A stretch of 50,142 bases of DNA. Origin: Nanobdellota archaeon. GTDB taxonomy: Archaea > Nanobdellota > Nanobdellia > Parvarchaeales > Parvarchaeaceae. Where the stretch lies: assembly GCA_021818905.1 (NCBI GenBank), contig JAKASS010000007.1, positions 1 through 50,142 of the forward strand, given 5' to 3'. Below are positions 8,570 to 15,670 of the stretch, piece after piece (within the stretch, counting starts at the first letter, position 1; every line of letters begins with the position of its first letter). The notes under the pieces were generated by a model. The model searched no databases. It saw nothing but the letters and a program-made list of their open reading frames with translations, and had not been told where the DNA came from. The position numbers and the translations under genes were made by a program.

Positions 8570-8942
8570 AAATCTGCTCGAGAGCTATCTGGACCTCGCC
8601 GATAGGACGCTTGGATATGCTTATTCAAATCTGAAAGAAGACATGGTACGGCCGGCCATAAATTCAGCGTACTACTCTATGGTGTATTCTGCAAGTGCCG
8701 CGCTTCTAAAGGCGGGTATAAAACTACCAAAGACCCATAGCGGTCTTATTTCTATGTTTAATCTTTATTACATAAAAACTAAGAAAATCGATGGTAAGTT
8801 CTCAGAGTATTTCAGTCAGGCATTTGATGCAAGGCAAAAAAGCGCATACAGTGTGCTTACAGAACCAGATAAGAAAGTAGCGGCTGCTCTGTTAAGCAAT
8901 GCAAAAGAATTTGTTGAAACCATGAGGAATATAATAAGCTGA
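8550..8942 (+). CDS. hepT: HEPN-domain toxin partner of the MNT protein
   Basis: A helical HEPN protein of about 130 residues. I chose Met6 of the longer frame (MERRSSKNLLESYL at 8550), which overlaps the MNT gene by 20 bases; 8535 is an alternative. Typical features are RPAINSAYYSMVYSASAALL, then KTHSGLISMFN and ARQKSAYSVL. This subclass has the RxKxxY-type end instead of a clear Rx4-6H RNase motif, so whether it is a ribonuclease is uncertain. It forms a toxin-antitoxin unit with the preceding gene. This pair is the only two-gene unit among the cassette-like segments. Confidence 0.85.
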   Translation: MERRSSKNLLESYLDLADRTLGYAYSNLKEDMVRPAINSAYYSMVYSASAALLKAGIKLPKTHSGLISMFNLYYIKTKKIDGKFSEYFSQAFDARQKSAYSVLTEPDKKVAAALLSNAKEFVETMRNIIS

Positions 8943-8981
8943 AGGATTATCCTTTTAGGAGAAGAGACAGGTTTTTACTAC

Positions 8982-9019
8982 CATTTTGACAGCTAAAGAG
9001 TTAAAAGTTAAATCTGACA
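8982..9019 (+). repeat. Cassette-boundary motif, copy e (extended 38-bp form)
   Basis: CATTTTGACAGCTAAAGAG followed by TTAAAAGTTAAATCTGACA. It matches copy f at 36 of 38 positions. Unlike copies a-d it does not contain the end of a gene. The 47 bases before it (8946-8992) resemble 10036-10084 after the last gene of the row. Confidence 0.75.
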
Positions 9020-9029
9020 TAAACCAAAC

Positions 9030-9533
9030 ATGGCAGAATATACCAAAATCTATATTAGACCTATAAAAAGGACAGACGTTAATGACATTGTATGGCTTGA
9101 AAAGGAATTTGATGAATACTTAGAACGACTTTCTAAACATCGCAGAAAACCTTTCTCAACCAAAAATCATGCAAACCGAATACTTAAGGACGGCTTCGGT
9201 AAAAACAGAGCATTCCAGGGATTTATTGCCAGACGGGGAAACAGTGCGATTGGATATATTCTCTATCATGTTGGTTATGACCCAGACGAAATGCATGGTC
9301 GCGTGCTATACATAATAGATCTCTTCGTAACAGACGGCGTACGTGGACTCGGTGTGGGCTCGCGTTTGATGAAAGCCGTCGCAGTCGAATGCAAGAAAAT
9401 TGGCGGCATAGATATCTATTTTGGAGTGTGGCTAAAGAATAAATCGGCAATCAAATTTTACAAGAAAATTGGAGCAAATTGGGTCAAAGAAGTTCCTTTC
9501 ATGCGCTGGGATAAAAGCCACTGGAAGACATAA
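9030..9533 (+). CDS. GNAT-family N-acetyltransferase
   Basis: A 167-residue GNAT protein, the third in the row. The N-terminus KIYIRPIKRTDVNDIVWLEK is the usual first strand and helix. Motif A reads YIIDLFVTDGVRGLGVGSRL (about 94-113) with an RGLGVG loop, and motif B is NKSAIKFYKKIGANWVKE. It resembles the spermidine/diamine and RimI-like branches in length, but the substrate cannot be fixed. It stands between the near-identical copies e and f of the recurrent motif, with a TTAAAT box 22 bases before its ATG, consistent with a leaderless transcript. Confidence 0.87.
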   Translation: MAEYTKIYIRPIKRTDVNDIVWLEKEFDEYLERLSKHRRKPFSTKNHANRILKDGFGKNRAFQGFIARRGNSAIGYILYHVGYDPDEMHGRVLYIIDLFVTDGVRGLGVGSRLMKAVAVECKKIGGIDIYFGVWLKNKSAIKFYKKIGANWVKEVPFMRWDKSHWKT

Positions 9534-9546
9534 AGAGGGCAACTCT

Positions 9547-9584
9547 CATTTTGACAGCTAAAGAGTTAAAAGTAAAATCTGATA
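9547..9584 (+). repeat. Cassette-boundary motif, copy f (extended 38-bp form)
   Basis: CATTTTGACAGCTAAAGAG followed by TTAAAAGTAAAATCTGATA. It is nearly identical to copy e, although the flanking genes are unrelated. Confidence 0.75.
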
Positions 9585-9593
9585 ATTACTAAT

Positions 9594-10004
9594 ATGGATT
9601 GGAAAACTTTTGAAAAGGTGGCTAGGGCGAGAATGAGTAAAGAATTTAAATCCGATCTAACACCCTCATTTGAAGGAATCTCAATAAACGGCAAATCTAA
9701 GAAGTTTGATATGGAGAATACGCCCAATAAAATTGTAGGCGATGCTAAATTTTATACAAATACTAGTGGTGGTAACATTCCGTCTGCCAAAAGATCAACT
9801 GCGAATGAATACGCTTTCTTGATGCAAAAACTGGGGCCAGAATGGCGTAAGTTTTTAGTTTTTGGTAATAACAATAACAACGAGGATATGGCAAGAAAGT
9901 ACGTCGAAGATTTTAAACGCTGGCTTGTTGATGAAAATACTAGTACAGTAGAAGTTTATTTTTATGACTGGAAAAATGATAAACTAACTCTAATATTAAA
10001 GTGA
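9594..10004 (+). CDS. Putative PD-(D/E)xK-fold nuclease-like protein
   Basis: A 136-residue protein with a pattern resembling small restriction-endonuclease-like folds. KKFDMENTPNKIVGDAKFYT (about 37-56) supplies a D...GDAK motif in the right spacing for a PD-(D/E)xK core, and a following strand reads KFLVFGNNNNN. The C-terminal VEVYFYDWKNDKLTLIL looks like paired strands. No methylase is adjacent, so a restriction role is doubtful; it could be an antitoxin-free nuclease or an inactive relative. It is the last gene of the cassette-like row, after motif copy f, with a TAAAAT box 21 bases before ATG. Confidence 0.55.
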   Translation: MDWKTFEKVARARMSKEFKSDLTPSFEGISINGKSKKFDMENTPNKIVGDAKFYTNTSGGNIPSAKRSTANEYAFLMQKLGPEWRKFLVFGNNNNNEDMARKYVEDFKRWLVDENTSTVEVYFYDWKNDKLTLILK

Positions 10005-10380
10005 GCCGCGAGATTGATTTAGCCACTTCTAATTAATTATCCTTTTGGGAGAAAGGATGGGGGTTTCACTCGCCATTTTACAGAGTACCCTATATAACGG
10101 GTTTGCGACGAATGATGGGGATGAAAGGCCAACTTAATCCTATTTGAGGGCCTTTTCTAACTTATATGGGGGTCTGATACTCCATTAGATAGTGGGCACA
10201 GAGGTGCTTATAGACGTATCAGATAGTCTTAAAGAGGGTAAAAGACCCCTATTTTTGGACCTTTTTAGCAGTTTTTAGTAAGGGCAGTAGGCTGCATCTG
10301 GACAAGCTGAAGGGGGTGAAGGCAATCGACGTGGTCTACGACATCCGGCGATGCATACAGCTTGCTTATATTATTATCAC
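10005..10380. other. Gene-free stretch: array end, nested hairpin and IS relic
   Basis: No complete gene is seen. Positions 10036-10084 resemble the sequence preceding motif copy e. Positions about 10167-10252 can form nested pairs: GGGGTCT with AGACCCC, and inside them TCTGATAC with GTATCAGA. From about 10284 the sequence becomes the 3' end of a transposase. Confidence 0.5.
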
Positions 10381-10397
10381 AGGATTTCTACAGAGCC
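10284..10397 (+). pseudogene. 3' relic of an IS5-like transposase with right inverted repeat
   Basis: The plus strand encodes a C-terminal fragment, RLHLDKLKGVKAIDVVYDI then RRCIQLAYIIITGFLQSP, closely matching the relic that ends at 20403. It finishes in the terminal repeat AGGATTTCTACAGAGCC (10381-10397), which also ends the copy at 20376-20392. The inverse of this repeat opens the element at 49408. The 5' part of the gene is gone. Confidence 0.8.
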
Positions 10398-10414
10398 CTA
10401 CCTCTCAAACGACA

Positions 10415-10843
10415 TCATTGAAGGCCAAAATCTACGATTTTCTTGAACTCGTCTATTGTTATTGCGTTCTCTTTAAACTTGCTAAGTAGCTCCTTATCTT
10501 GGGTGATAAGCTTTACGCCCAACTCAATTGCTGCTTCTATATATGCTGCATCATAAAAAGTTATCTTATTTGACAACGAAAGCTTGCCGATCGCAGGAAA
10601 GTTCGCTATGGTGTATATTCTTAGATTGTTTAAGACTACGCTAAACATTTCAAAATTTGATGTCGGGTCCTTGATCTCTTTATCGAATCTTATCACATTT
10701 CCGAGTTCGTATCTTGTCAGGTCTAAAATAATAAAATTTTCTATGTGTTTACCAAGAAGCTCTGGATACTTCAAAATCAGAGGATAAAGTGCGGAAGTAT
10801 CAATTACATTGTGTCCCGTGTTTTCCTTACGGCTTTCACCCAT
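10415..10843 (-). CDS. vapC: PIN-domain ribonuclease toxin (VapC)
   Basis: The 142-residue protein has the four acidic PIN positions: D in NVIDTSALYP (about 15), E in LTRYELGNV (about 47), D in FYDAAYIEAA (about 98) and D in LITQDKELL (about 115). VapC toxins are Mg-dependent RNases that usually cut tRNA or rRNA. The gene overlaps the upstream VapB frame by 40 bases, so the true start may be internal (for instance just before HNVIDTSALY), but the overlap also fits translational coupling. It sits directly beside the IS relic at 10284-10397. Confidence 0.87.
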   Translation of the reverse strand: MGESRKENTGHNVIDTSALYPLILKYPELLGKHIENFIILDLTRYELGNVIRFDKEIKDPTSNFEMFSVVLNNLRIYTIANFPAIGKLSLSNKITFYDAAYIEAAIELGVKLITQDKELLSKFKENAITIDEFKKIVDFGLQ

Positions 10844-11031
10844 TCTTCTACGCTCACCCCCGTATTGTTTTCTCTAATCCATTTTATAGCAGATTCTAGC
10901 TCATTTTCTTTAACCTTTTTAAGCTCTTCTTCAAGAGTCTTCTCGATCAATTTTCGTATGTCTATGCCTCTTTTTACGGCTTCTTCTTTAAACTCTTTAC
11001 TTACTCTTACAGAAAGCACTTCGCTCTTCAT
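10804..11031 (-). CDS. vapB: VapB-type antitoxin
   Basis: This 75-residue protein opens with SEVLSVRVSKEFKEEAVKRG, the strand-helix of a ribbon-helix-helix DNA-binding domain, followed by an acidic/basic helix (KLIEKTLEEELKKVKENELE) that should wrap the toxin. It lies upstream of and overlaps vapC on the same strand, the standard order. By family precedent it neutralises the PIN toxin and represses the operon. The flanking TGTATACATTATGTGTTTACA at about 11031-11051 contains a partial inverted repeat (TGTAAAC/TGTATAC) and may be the operator. Confidence 0.85.
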   Translation of the reverse strand: MKSEVLSVRVSKEFKEEAVKRGIDIRKLIEKTLEEELKKVKENELESAIKWIRENNTGVSVEEWVKAVRKTRDTM

Positions 11032-11072
11032 GTATACATTATGTGTTTACATGTATTTATACTTTTGTAATA

Positions 11073-11684
11073 TCAAAATCCAAGTTTCTCTTTTATGAAT
11101 ATAACGGTCACCTTTCTTGCCTCGGGCATGATCCTTTCCATTATTAATATTTCTCCTATAAAACTGCCTTTGTACCCGGCATCTTTCATCCTTTTATCCT
11201 CTAAACGAAGGGACTCGTCTTTTATTCTTTTAAAGCCATCGTCCAGGTCCTTGACTATTTTCTGTGTACCGACTACAAGGATAAGATTATCAGCGGTAAA
11301 CGCATAAGCCCCTAATTGGCTGCCACTTGCGCTAGCAGTTAGTAATTTGCCATCTTCTGTCACGGCATGTACGCTTCCCAAAAAATATTTAGTGATTACT
11401 GAATGCTTTCTTAGTTCTGCTCTCTTAGCTGCGTCTGGTTCGTTTAATACAAGTTGTTTTTTATCTCGCCATCCGTTTTTTCCAGTTTTAAGCATGTCAA
11501 GAAAACCTATTTGAGCTAAGGTCGTAGAACTAGCGGTCATTACTTCAGAACCTTCAGGAATAATTTTTTTGAGTATTTTTATTGCAGCACTTTTATCTTC
11601 AGCGATCTCAACATTTATACCGTTAGATATCAACACCTCTTTTGCTTTATTTATTTTTTCATCATCTGCTAAAGTTTCCCACAT
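11073..11684 (-). CDS. LUD-domain protein (LutC/YkgG-like)
   Basis: The 203-residue protein matches the LUD (DUF162) family. Diagnostic parts are EVMTASSTTLAQIGFLD (about 47-63), AVTEDGKLLTASASGSQLG (about 107-125) and LILVVGTQKIVKDLDDGF. LUD proteins take part in lactate use with LutA/LutB iron-sulfur partners in bacteria, but stand-alone archaeal members are uncharacterised and no partner genes are present. It is expressed away from the cassette row and is bordered upstream by a long AT-rich gap. Family assignment is firm; role is open. Confidence 0.85.
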   Translation of the reverse strand: MWETLADDEKINKAKEVLISNGINVEIAEDKSAAIKILKKIIPEGSEVMTASSTTLAQIGFLDMLKTGKNGWRDKKQLVLNEPDAAKRAELRKHSVITKYFLGSVHAVTEDGKLLTASASGSQLGAYAFTADNLILVVGTQKIVKDLDDGFKRIKDESLRLEDKRMKDAGYKGSFIGEILIMERIMPEARKVTVIFIKEKLGF

Positions 11685-11757
11685 AATTTTATTCTCCGTA
11701 TCTGTCTTAATGAGAGTTAAGATTAAATATGTATTGGTAACTGTATATATTGTATAA

Positions 11758-12468
11758 AAAAAATAGAGTTGTATTTTAAAAAAGCGAAGATTTTACTTAT
11801 ATATTAATATAAATGACATCTATATAATTACTTTTTAATCAATTTTATTGCATATAAACGACTGATATTTTATAGATATTTAAATTAATATTTTATTACT
11901 AATTAACATATCGAATATAATGATATAAAAATAACGACAACGTGCTATAATTTTTATTATTTTGTCAAGCTATATCGCGCTTGATATTATTTAAAATTAA
12001 AAACTAATAAAAACCTTTAGAAAAGAAAAGTAGGATAAATCCTATTAGTAGGATAAATAAAAGGCCGTAGATATTATAATCCAATTAAAATTATAACTTT
12101 TATAAAATCAAATCTTTTTATAAAACCATATTCAGTGCCTCACTTTATTCAACGTTTACATTTTTTGAGAACTAGTGTAACGTCCAACGCTGCCGGATTT
12201 TTCCATCGGAAATCAACTAGTAATATCCTACCCGAAAAGGCAGAGAAGACCATAGACGGGTCTTACAAAATCCTGACAGCCGAAGAGAACGTAAATGTAT
12301 AATATTTTAATGTATGAGATGGAATTGGAACCTATTATATAAGTTTACATGGCACCCCCCCCAACAGAAATCGAATATCCACAGACATCTTGCCGAACTA
12401 ATGAGCTTGGCATCGAGTTTTATGGAATTCCAAACGCGTTTTCTCCTATAACTCCTCCAGTTCGACAT
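11758..12468. other. AT-rich gap with palindrome cluster; no secure gene
   Basis: The first 370 bases are extremely AT-rich, with no open frame, and end in three TAGGAT repeats. The rest has two short plus-strand frames. One runs from GTG at 12135 to TAA at 12302 (55 residues, ending ILTAEENVNV). Another runs from ATG at 12349 (51 residues), contains a run of eight C and overlaps the end of the phosphoesterase gene. Neither resembles a known protein. A small hairpin, AAGACC-ATAGAC-GGTCTT-like, lies near 12246-12264. Confidence 0.45.
12026..12059 (+). repeat. Copy 2 of 34-bp inverted repeat, with TAGGAT palindrome
   Basis: AAAAGTAGGATAAATCCTAT followed by TAGTAGGATAAATA. It contains the perfect-armed palindrome TAGGAT-AA-ATCCTA (12031-12044) and a third TAGGAT. 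It matches the reverse complement of 5887-5920. Confidence 0.6.
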
Positions 12469-13059
12469 TCAAATCCTTATGGCAACGCCAGATGTAGTTT
12501 CTAATATTTTTATCCCTTCTAAACCCAATGATAGAATCCATTCCAATGAAACCGGTTTATAATCGGTCAATTCCACGCTTACATTTATCGTCTTAGCATC
12601 CCCATTAATGAACGGATAGGTCGAAAGATCATTGTTGTGTTCGTGGCCGTGTATTATCCAGCCGTTCCATTCTCGGGGAAATTTCGAAACGCTGTGTATT
12701 TCCCTTAGGTTTAGATCCCTAACAGCATAAGGTCTGTGGACCAATAGAAAACGGTATCTATCGCGTTCTAATATCTCATAATCGCTGACTTTCGCTATTT
12801 TGTCCAGCCGTCTGTCGTGATTTCCCCTTATAAAATGCAGTTTTCCGTTTATCCGTTTTATCAGCGAAGTCAGTTTTTCAATGTCCTTTACAAGCGCGAA
12901 ATCACCTAAGATGTATAAGTCGTCCTGCTGGTTAACGAGCCGATTTATGTTATTTATGACCACTTCGTTCATTTCTTCTGCGTCTTTAAACGGCCTGTTG
13001 CAATATTTTATTATGTTCTCGTGCCCGAAATGAGTATCGCTTATCAAATATATAGACAT
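12469..13059 (-). CDS. Calcineurin-like metallophosphoesterase
   Basis: I start the gene at MSIYLISDTHFGHENI (13059), because the longer frame adds a basic, gene-overlapping leader of no family likeness. That gives 196 residues. The two-metal phosphoesterase motifs occur in order: D-x-H in ISDTHFGH, GDFA, GNHD, VHRP and HGHEH. Members of this small YmdB/MJ0936-like group hydrolyse phosphodiesters or nucleotides; the substrate is not predictable. It lies just downstream of the HEPN gene on the same strand (17 bases), so it may be co-transcribed with the toxin-antitoxin pair. Confidence 0.87.
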   Translation of the reverse strand: MSIYLISDTHFGHENIIKYCNRPFKDAEEMNEVVINNINRLVNQQDDLYILGDFALVKDIEKLTSLIKRINGKLHFIRGNHDRRLDKIAKVSDYEILERDRYRFLLVHRPYAVRDLNLREIHSVSKFPREWNGWIIHGHEHNNDLSTYPFINGDAKTINVSVELTDYKPVSLEWILSLGLEGIKILETTSGVAIRI

Positions 13060-13076
13060 AAAGCCTTTCCAGAATT

Positions 13077-13559
13077 TTACGGTTCGGCACCGATTGCATC
13101 CTGAACCGCGCCCCTTATTTCGTTTACTTTCTTTTCGTTCAACTTGATTAAAATCGATTTGCATTTTACCAGAAAATCCGGTGCATCCTTTATCATCTTT
13201 TCATACTGTGCATCAGGCACGGTCCTATCTATGTAGTATTGGGAGTCTATCCTCGCTTTTAGGGACGATTCAAGGAACCGTATATCTTCTTTGTCGAAAT
13301 AATCGGTAAGGAAACGTTTCGCGAATTCTATCGTGCAGGAATGGATCTCGCATCTTATTCCCGATTTCATAAACAACGAATATAAGGAAAAATAAAGGGA
13401 GTAATAGGCTGTAGAGATCTTCCAATCTCTTACGGTGTTCAAGCTTATCGACTCTAGTGCCTCTTCGGCCTTTCTGAGATACGCTTCCGATAGCTCAGGA
13501 TTAGGTGCTATAAGACGCGATCCGTCTTTCTTTCCTGCGCACCACTTTACCTTATCCAC
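13077..13559 (-). CDS. HEPN-domain protein (MNT partner)
   Basis: The 160-residue protein is helical and carries HEPN landmarks: YLRKAEEALESI near 28, STAYYSLYFSLYSLFMKSGI near 50-68 and a late ARIDSQYYIDR segment. A clear Rx4-6H RNase motif is not seen; the ARIDSQYY region takes the position of the RxKADY motif of the other class. It overlaps the preceding MNT gene by 8 bases, typical of these pairs. The C-terminal tail (NEIRGAVQDAIGAEP) may be an extension. Toxin role is inferred from family and context. Confidence 0.8.
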   Translation of the reverse strand: MDKVKWCAGKKDGSRLIAPNPELSEAYLRKAEEALESISLNTVRDWKISTAYYSLYFSLYSLFMKSGIRCEIHSCTIEFAKRFLTDYFDKEDIRFLESSLKARIDSQYYIDRTVPDAQYEKMIKDAPDFLVKCKSILIKLNEKKVNEIRGAVQDAIGAEP

Positions 13560-14142
13560 GTCCGAACACCTCCTTTACAAATTGCTCGGGATTTAAAAAG
13601 ACTACGTGGGATTTTAGCACTTCTTTGACTAAGACGTCATTGCGTAAAGCTTTTCTAAAGTTTTTCAACGGATAACATTTTATACTTATGTCTACGCCAT
13701 AGGTTTGGGATGCAATGTCTATTTGTTCACGATCGCATGCACCTGCGACAAATACGTCCAAGTCGGAGTCTTTTCTGGCAAGGCCCTTCGCATAGCTTCC
13801 GAATATGACCCCCATCCCATTGACATGCCTGCTTATTTTTTCTATTATTTCGGTTATCAGAGCGTTTCCGTTGAGAAAACTTATACACTTGTATTCCTCA
13901 CAGAATGCCGTATAGCGCCGACTAGTATCACTCTTTTTTAAACGATAAGAGATTATCTTCCCCCGTTTCTTAGAGGTCAGTATCCCCCTGTTTTCGAGGT
14001 CGGCGAGTATAGTCTGAGACGTCCTTGGGCTTATTTTGAGTGCCCTTTGTGCCTCCCTTATATAAAACTCATTGTCAAAACCATTTGTAAACAGAGAAAG
14101 CGCTTGCAGGTGGTTCTCCGTTATGTTTAATTTATTATACAT
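13552..14142 (-). CDS. Nucleotidyltransferase (MNT) with N-terminal winged helix
   Basis: The 196-residue protein joins a DNA-binding winged helix (residues about 8-66, EFYIREAQRALKISPRTSQT then GILTSKKRG) to a minimal nucleotidyltransferase domain. The catalytic pattern is GVIFGSYAKGLARKDSDLDV (about 112-131). Such fusions are the antitoxin and autorepressor halves of MNT/HEPN modules. The HEPN gene follows with 8 bases of overlap. A winged helix on the antitoxin differs from the pairs at 8.2 kb (no DNA-binding domain) and 48.4 kb (ribbon-helix-helix-like N-terminus). Confidence 0.87.
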   Translation of the reverse strand: MYNKLNITENHLQALSLFTNGFDNEFYIREAQRALKISPRTSQTILADLENRGILTSKKRGKIISYRLKKSDTSRRYTAFCEEYKCISFLNGNALITEIIEKISRHVNGMGVIFGSYAKGLARKDSDLDVFVAGACDREQIDIASQTYGVDISIKCYPLKNFRKALRNDVLVKEVLKSHVVFLNPEQFVKEVFGRG

Positions 14143-14410
14143 ACGTATCTTTTATCATACACAGTATAAAAAGACTCGCTTTTTATGATTATCCGATCTA
14201 ATAAAGAAAAAGAATGGGCCCATCATTAACTCGACTATGCCAACAGATATGCTTGTATGGCCTTTTTTACGTTTTTCTTTAACCCCAGTCTTGTCTTCTG
14301 TAGAGCAACTAGGTAAATCTGGAACTGTGGCTACGGCTTGTTTCTCCACGGCCATCTTGAGAGGAAGCACCCTCCCGCCACGGACGGCACCACGCTCTTC
14401 AACGAACGCG
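14143..14410. other. Gap between MNT gene and nested IS elements
   Basis: The first 220 bases contain only weak minus-strand frames of no family likeness, so I annotate no gene. From about 14370 the plus strand reads HPPATDGTTLFNEREV in the same frame that resumes as MRYWQQKW at 15366, after the IS6-like element and one target copy are removed. This is probably the interrupted middle of an older IS5-like transposase. Confidence 0.45.
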
Positions 14411-14418
14411 AAGTAATG

Positions 14419-15359
14419 GGCACTGTTACCAAATACGGTTGGTGAATCTTAATTACATCGGCTGCCATCTTTATTTGAGGCAAAAATGGAAAACCGATGT
14501 AATTATTGTAAAAGCAGCAGTGTGTATTTAAATGGTTTTAGAAAGACGAAGACCAGGGGAAACATACAGCGATATCGCTGTATGTCCTGCGGTAAGACGT
14601 TCGTGGAAAATGTCGGTTTCAGGTGGAAACACCATGCGAAACGCACCATGATCGGCAGTATCCACCTCCATCTGATAGGATCGTCGCTTAGGGAAGCTGC
14701 AAAGTTCCTTTCCGTGTCCACAAATTCCGTGTTCAGATGGTTCGTGGAATACGGAAAGATGATCATAGGATATGCAAAGGACATCAAGCCTTTCAGGACG
14801 GAAAGGCTTCACATGGACGAGATGTTCATAAAGATGCGCGGAAAGTCCTTTTACATATGGGCTTCCATCTGCAGGGAGAGCAGGTTTGCCACGGCTTTTC
14901 TCGCTTCCGACAGGACGAAGAAGAACGCCAGACTGCTGATGAAAGAGTCTCCGCCTGCCATAAACATCACCACAGACGGAGCCTTTGGATACGGCTCCGT
15001 CATAAGGGAAGTCAGGGGATCGTGGTACTACCACGATCATTATCACCGTTGTGCTTCCTTTGAGGACAAGAAGGACAATGATCCCATGGAAAGACGGGAC
15101 AATCCCTATCGTGCTGATACTCACGAGCTTCGCGGCTTCAAGAAGCTCGCCACTGGAGACTTGTTCGTAAGATTGTGGACGTTCTACTATGACTTCATAA
15201 GGCCGCATTCTTCCCTCGGTAGGACCCCCGCTGAAGAAGCGGGGCTTGTAAGGTATCACGAAGACGATGATTGGTTTGGACGGTGGGAACGATGGGTCGA
15301 GAGGGCTTCGCTCTCTTTTTATTTGGCTTTATATACCAACCGTATTTGGGAACAGTGCC
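14419..15359 (+). mobile_element. IS6-like insertion sequence with 8-bp target duplication
   Basis: Terminal inverted repeats of 24 bases are nearly perfect: GGCACTGTTACCAAATACGG at the left end, mirrored by CCGTATTTGGGAACAGTGCC at 15340-15359. The direct repeat AAGTAATG flanks the element (14411-14418 and 15360-15367), the 8-bp duplication typical of IS6. It is 941 bp and is inserted into an older transposase remnant. Confidence 0.88.
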
Positions 15360-15544
15360 AAGTAATGCGGTACTGGCAGCAGAAATGGAAGGAAAAGGTC
15401 GGATACGGCAGAAGATGGCTGGTCAAATCCTTCTTCTCCGCCTTTAAGCGGAGGTTCGGGGAGCACGTATGCTCTAGAAGGTGGAAGTCTGTGCAGAACG
15501 AGGTCAAGCTGAAGGCGATGCTTTACAATCAGCTGATCGTCTGA
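14486..15544 (+). CDS. IS6-like transposase read through into an older transposase tail
   Basis: Residues 1-35 form a zinc ribbon (CNYC...CMSCGKTF), followed by a helix-turn-helix (LREAAKFLSVSTNSVFRWF, about 69-87). The DDE core has HMDEMFIKMRGKSFYIWAS, ITTDGAFGYGSV and NDPMERRD. RPHSSLGRTPAEEAGL is the usual end of such proteins. The frame does not stop inside the element: it crosses the right inverted repeat (NRIWEQCQ) and continues for about 60 residues into the host relic, GYGRRWLVKSFFSAFKRRFG, which is an IS5-like C-terminus. The 352-residue chimera is thus produced by insertion. Whether the tail impairs activity is unknown. Confidence 0.82.
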   Translation: MENRCNYCKSSSVYLNGFRKTKTRGNIQRYRCMSCGKTFVENVGFRWKHHAKRTMIGSIHLHLIGSSLREAAKFLSVSTNSVFRWFVEYGKMIIGYAKDIKPFRTERLHMDEMFIKMRGKSFYIWASICRESRFATAFLASDRTKKNARLLMKESPPAINITTDGAFGYGSVIREVRGSWYYHDHYHRCASFEDKKDNDPMERRDNPYRADTHELRGFKKLATGDLFVRLWTFYYDFIRPHSSLGRTPAEEAGLVRYHEDDDWFGRWERWVERASLSFYLALYTNRIWEQCQVMRYWQQKWKEKVGYGRRWLVKSFFSAFKRRFGEHVCSRRWKSVQNEVKLKAMLYNQLIV

Positions 15545-15615
15545 AGCGCCAGCAAAGAGAAGATCCAAACGAGTCAGACAGACCTGGGCTTATTTAAGGG
15601 ACTTATGCACAAGCG
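15360..15615 (+). pseudogene. C-terminal relic and right end of an IS5-like element
   Basis: After the IS6-like element the plus strand encodes MRYWQQKWKEKVGYGRRWLV to KLKAMLYNQLIV and stops at 15544. The GYGRRWxVxxxFSAxKRxFG signature is the conserved end of many archaeal IS5-group transposases. About 50 bases further on, AAGGGACTTATGCACAAGCG is a probable terminal repeat, related to the ends of the 2146-2370 element. The N-terminal part is absent. Confidence 0.7.
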
Positions 15616-15670
15616 TAGCTTCTACGTTAAAAGCTTAAAAGTCATTAATATGATTTATTTACATTGTCGT

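Noticed and set aside
6631-9584. Classical integron with typical attC sites
   Set aside because: Some copies contain GTTAAAT, which fits GTTRRRY, but copies a and f do not. I could not find the matching RYYYAAC partner, and no integrase is present. Only an analogous cassette system is claimed.
5812-12130. CRISPR array in the repeat-rich accessory region
   Set aside because: The recurrent motif is separated by whole genes rather than 30-40-base spacers, and no cas gene is present.
12135-12302. 55-residue frame from a GTG start
   Set aside because: Plausible codon use but no recognisable family, an uncommon start and no clear promoter; mentioned only in the gap description.
12349-12504. 51-residue plus-strand frame beginning MAPPPTEIEY
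   Set aside because: It contains an eight-C run and overlaps the conserved phosphoesterase 3' end on the other strand, so chance is likely.
14155-14370. 71-residue minus-strand frame upstream of the MNT gene
   Set aside because: No family likeness, no promoter spacing and low-complexity ends; it overlaps the start of a transposase relic.
14528-15259. Long minus-strand open frame opposite the IS6-like transposase
   Set aside because: It mirrors the real gene, which has zinc ribbon, DDE motifs and inverted repeats; the reverse translation resembles nothing.
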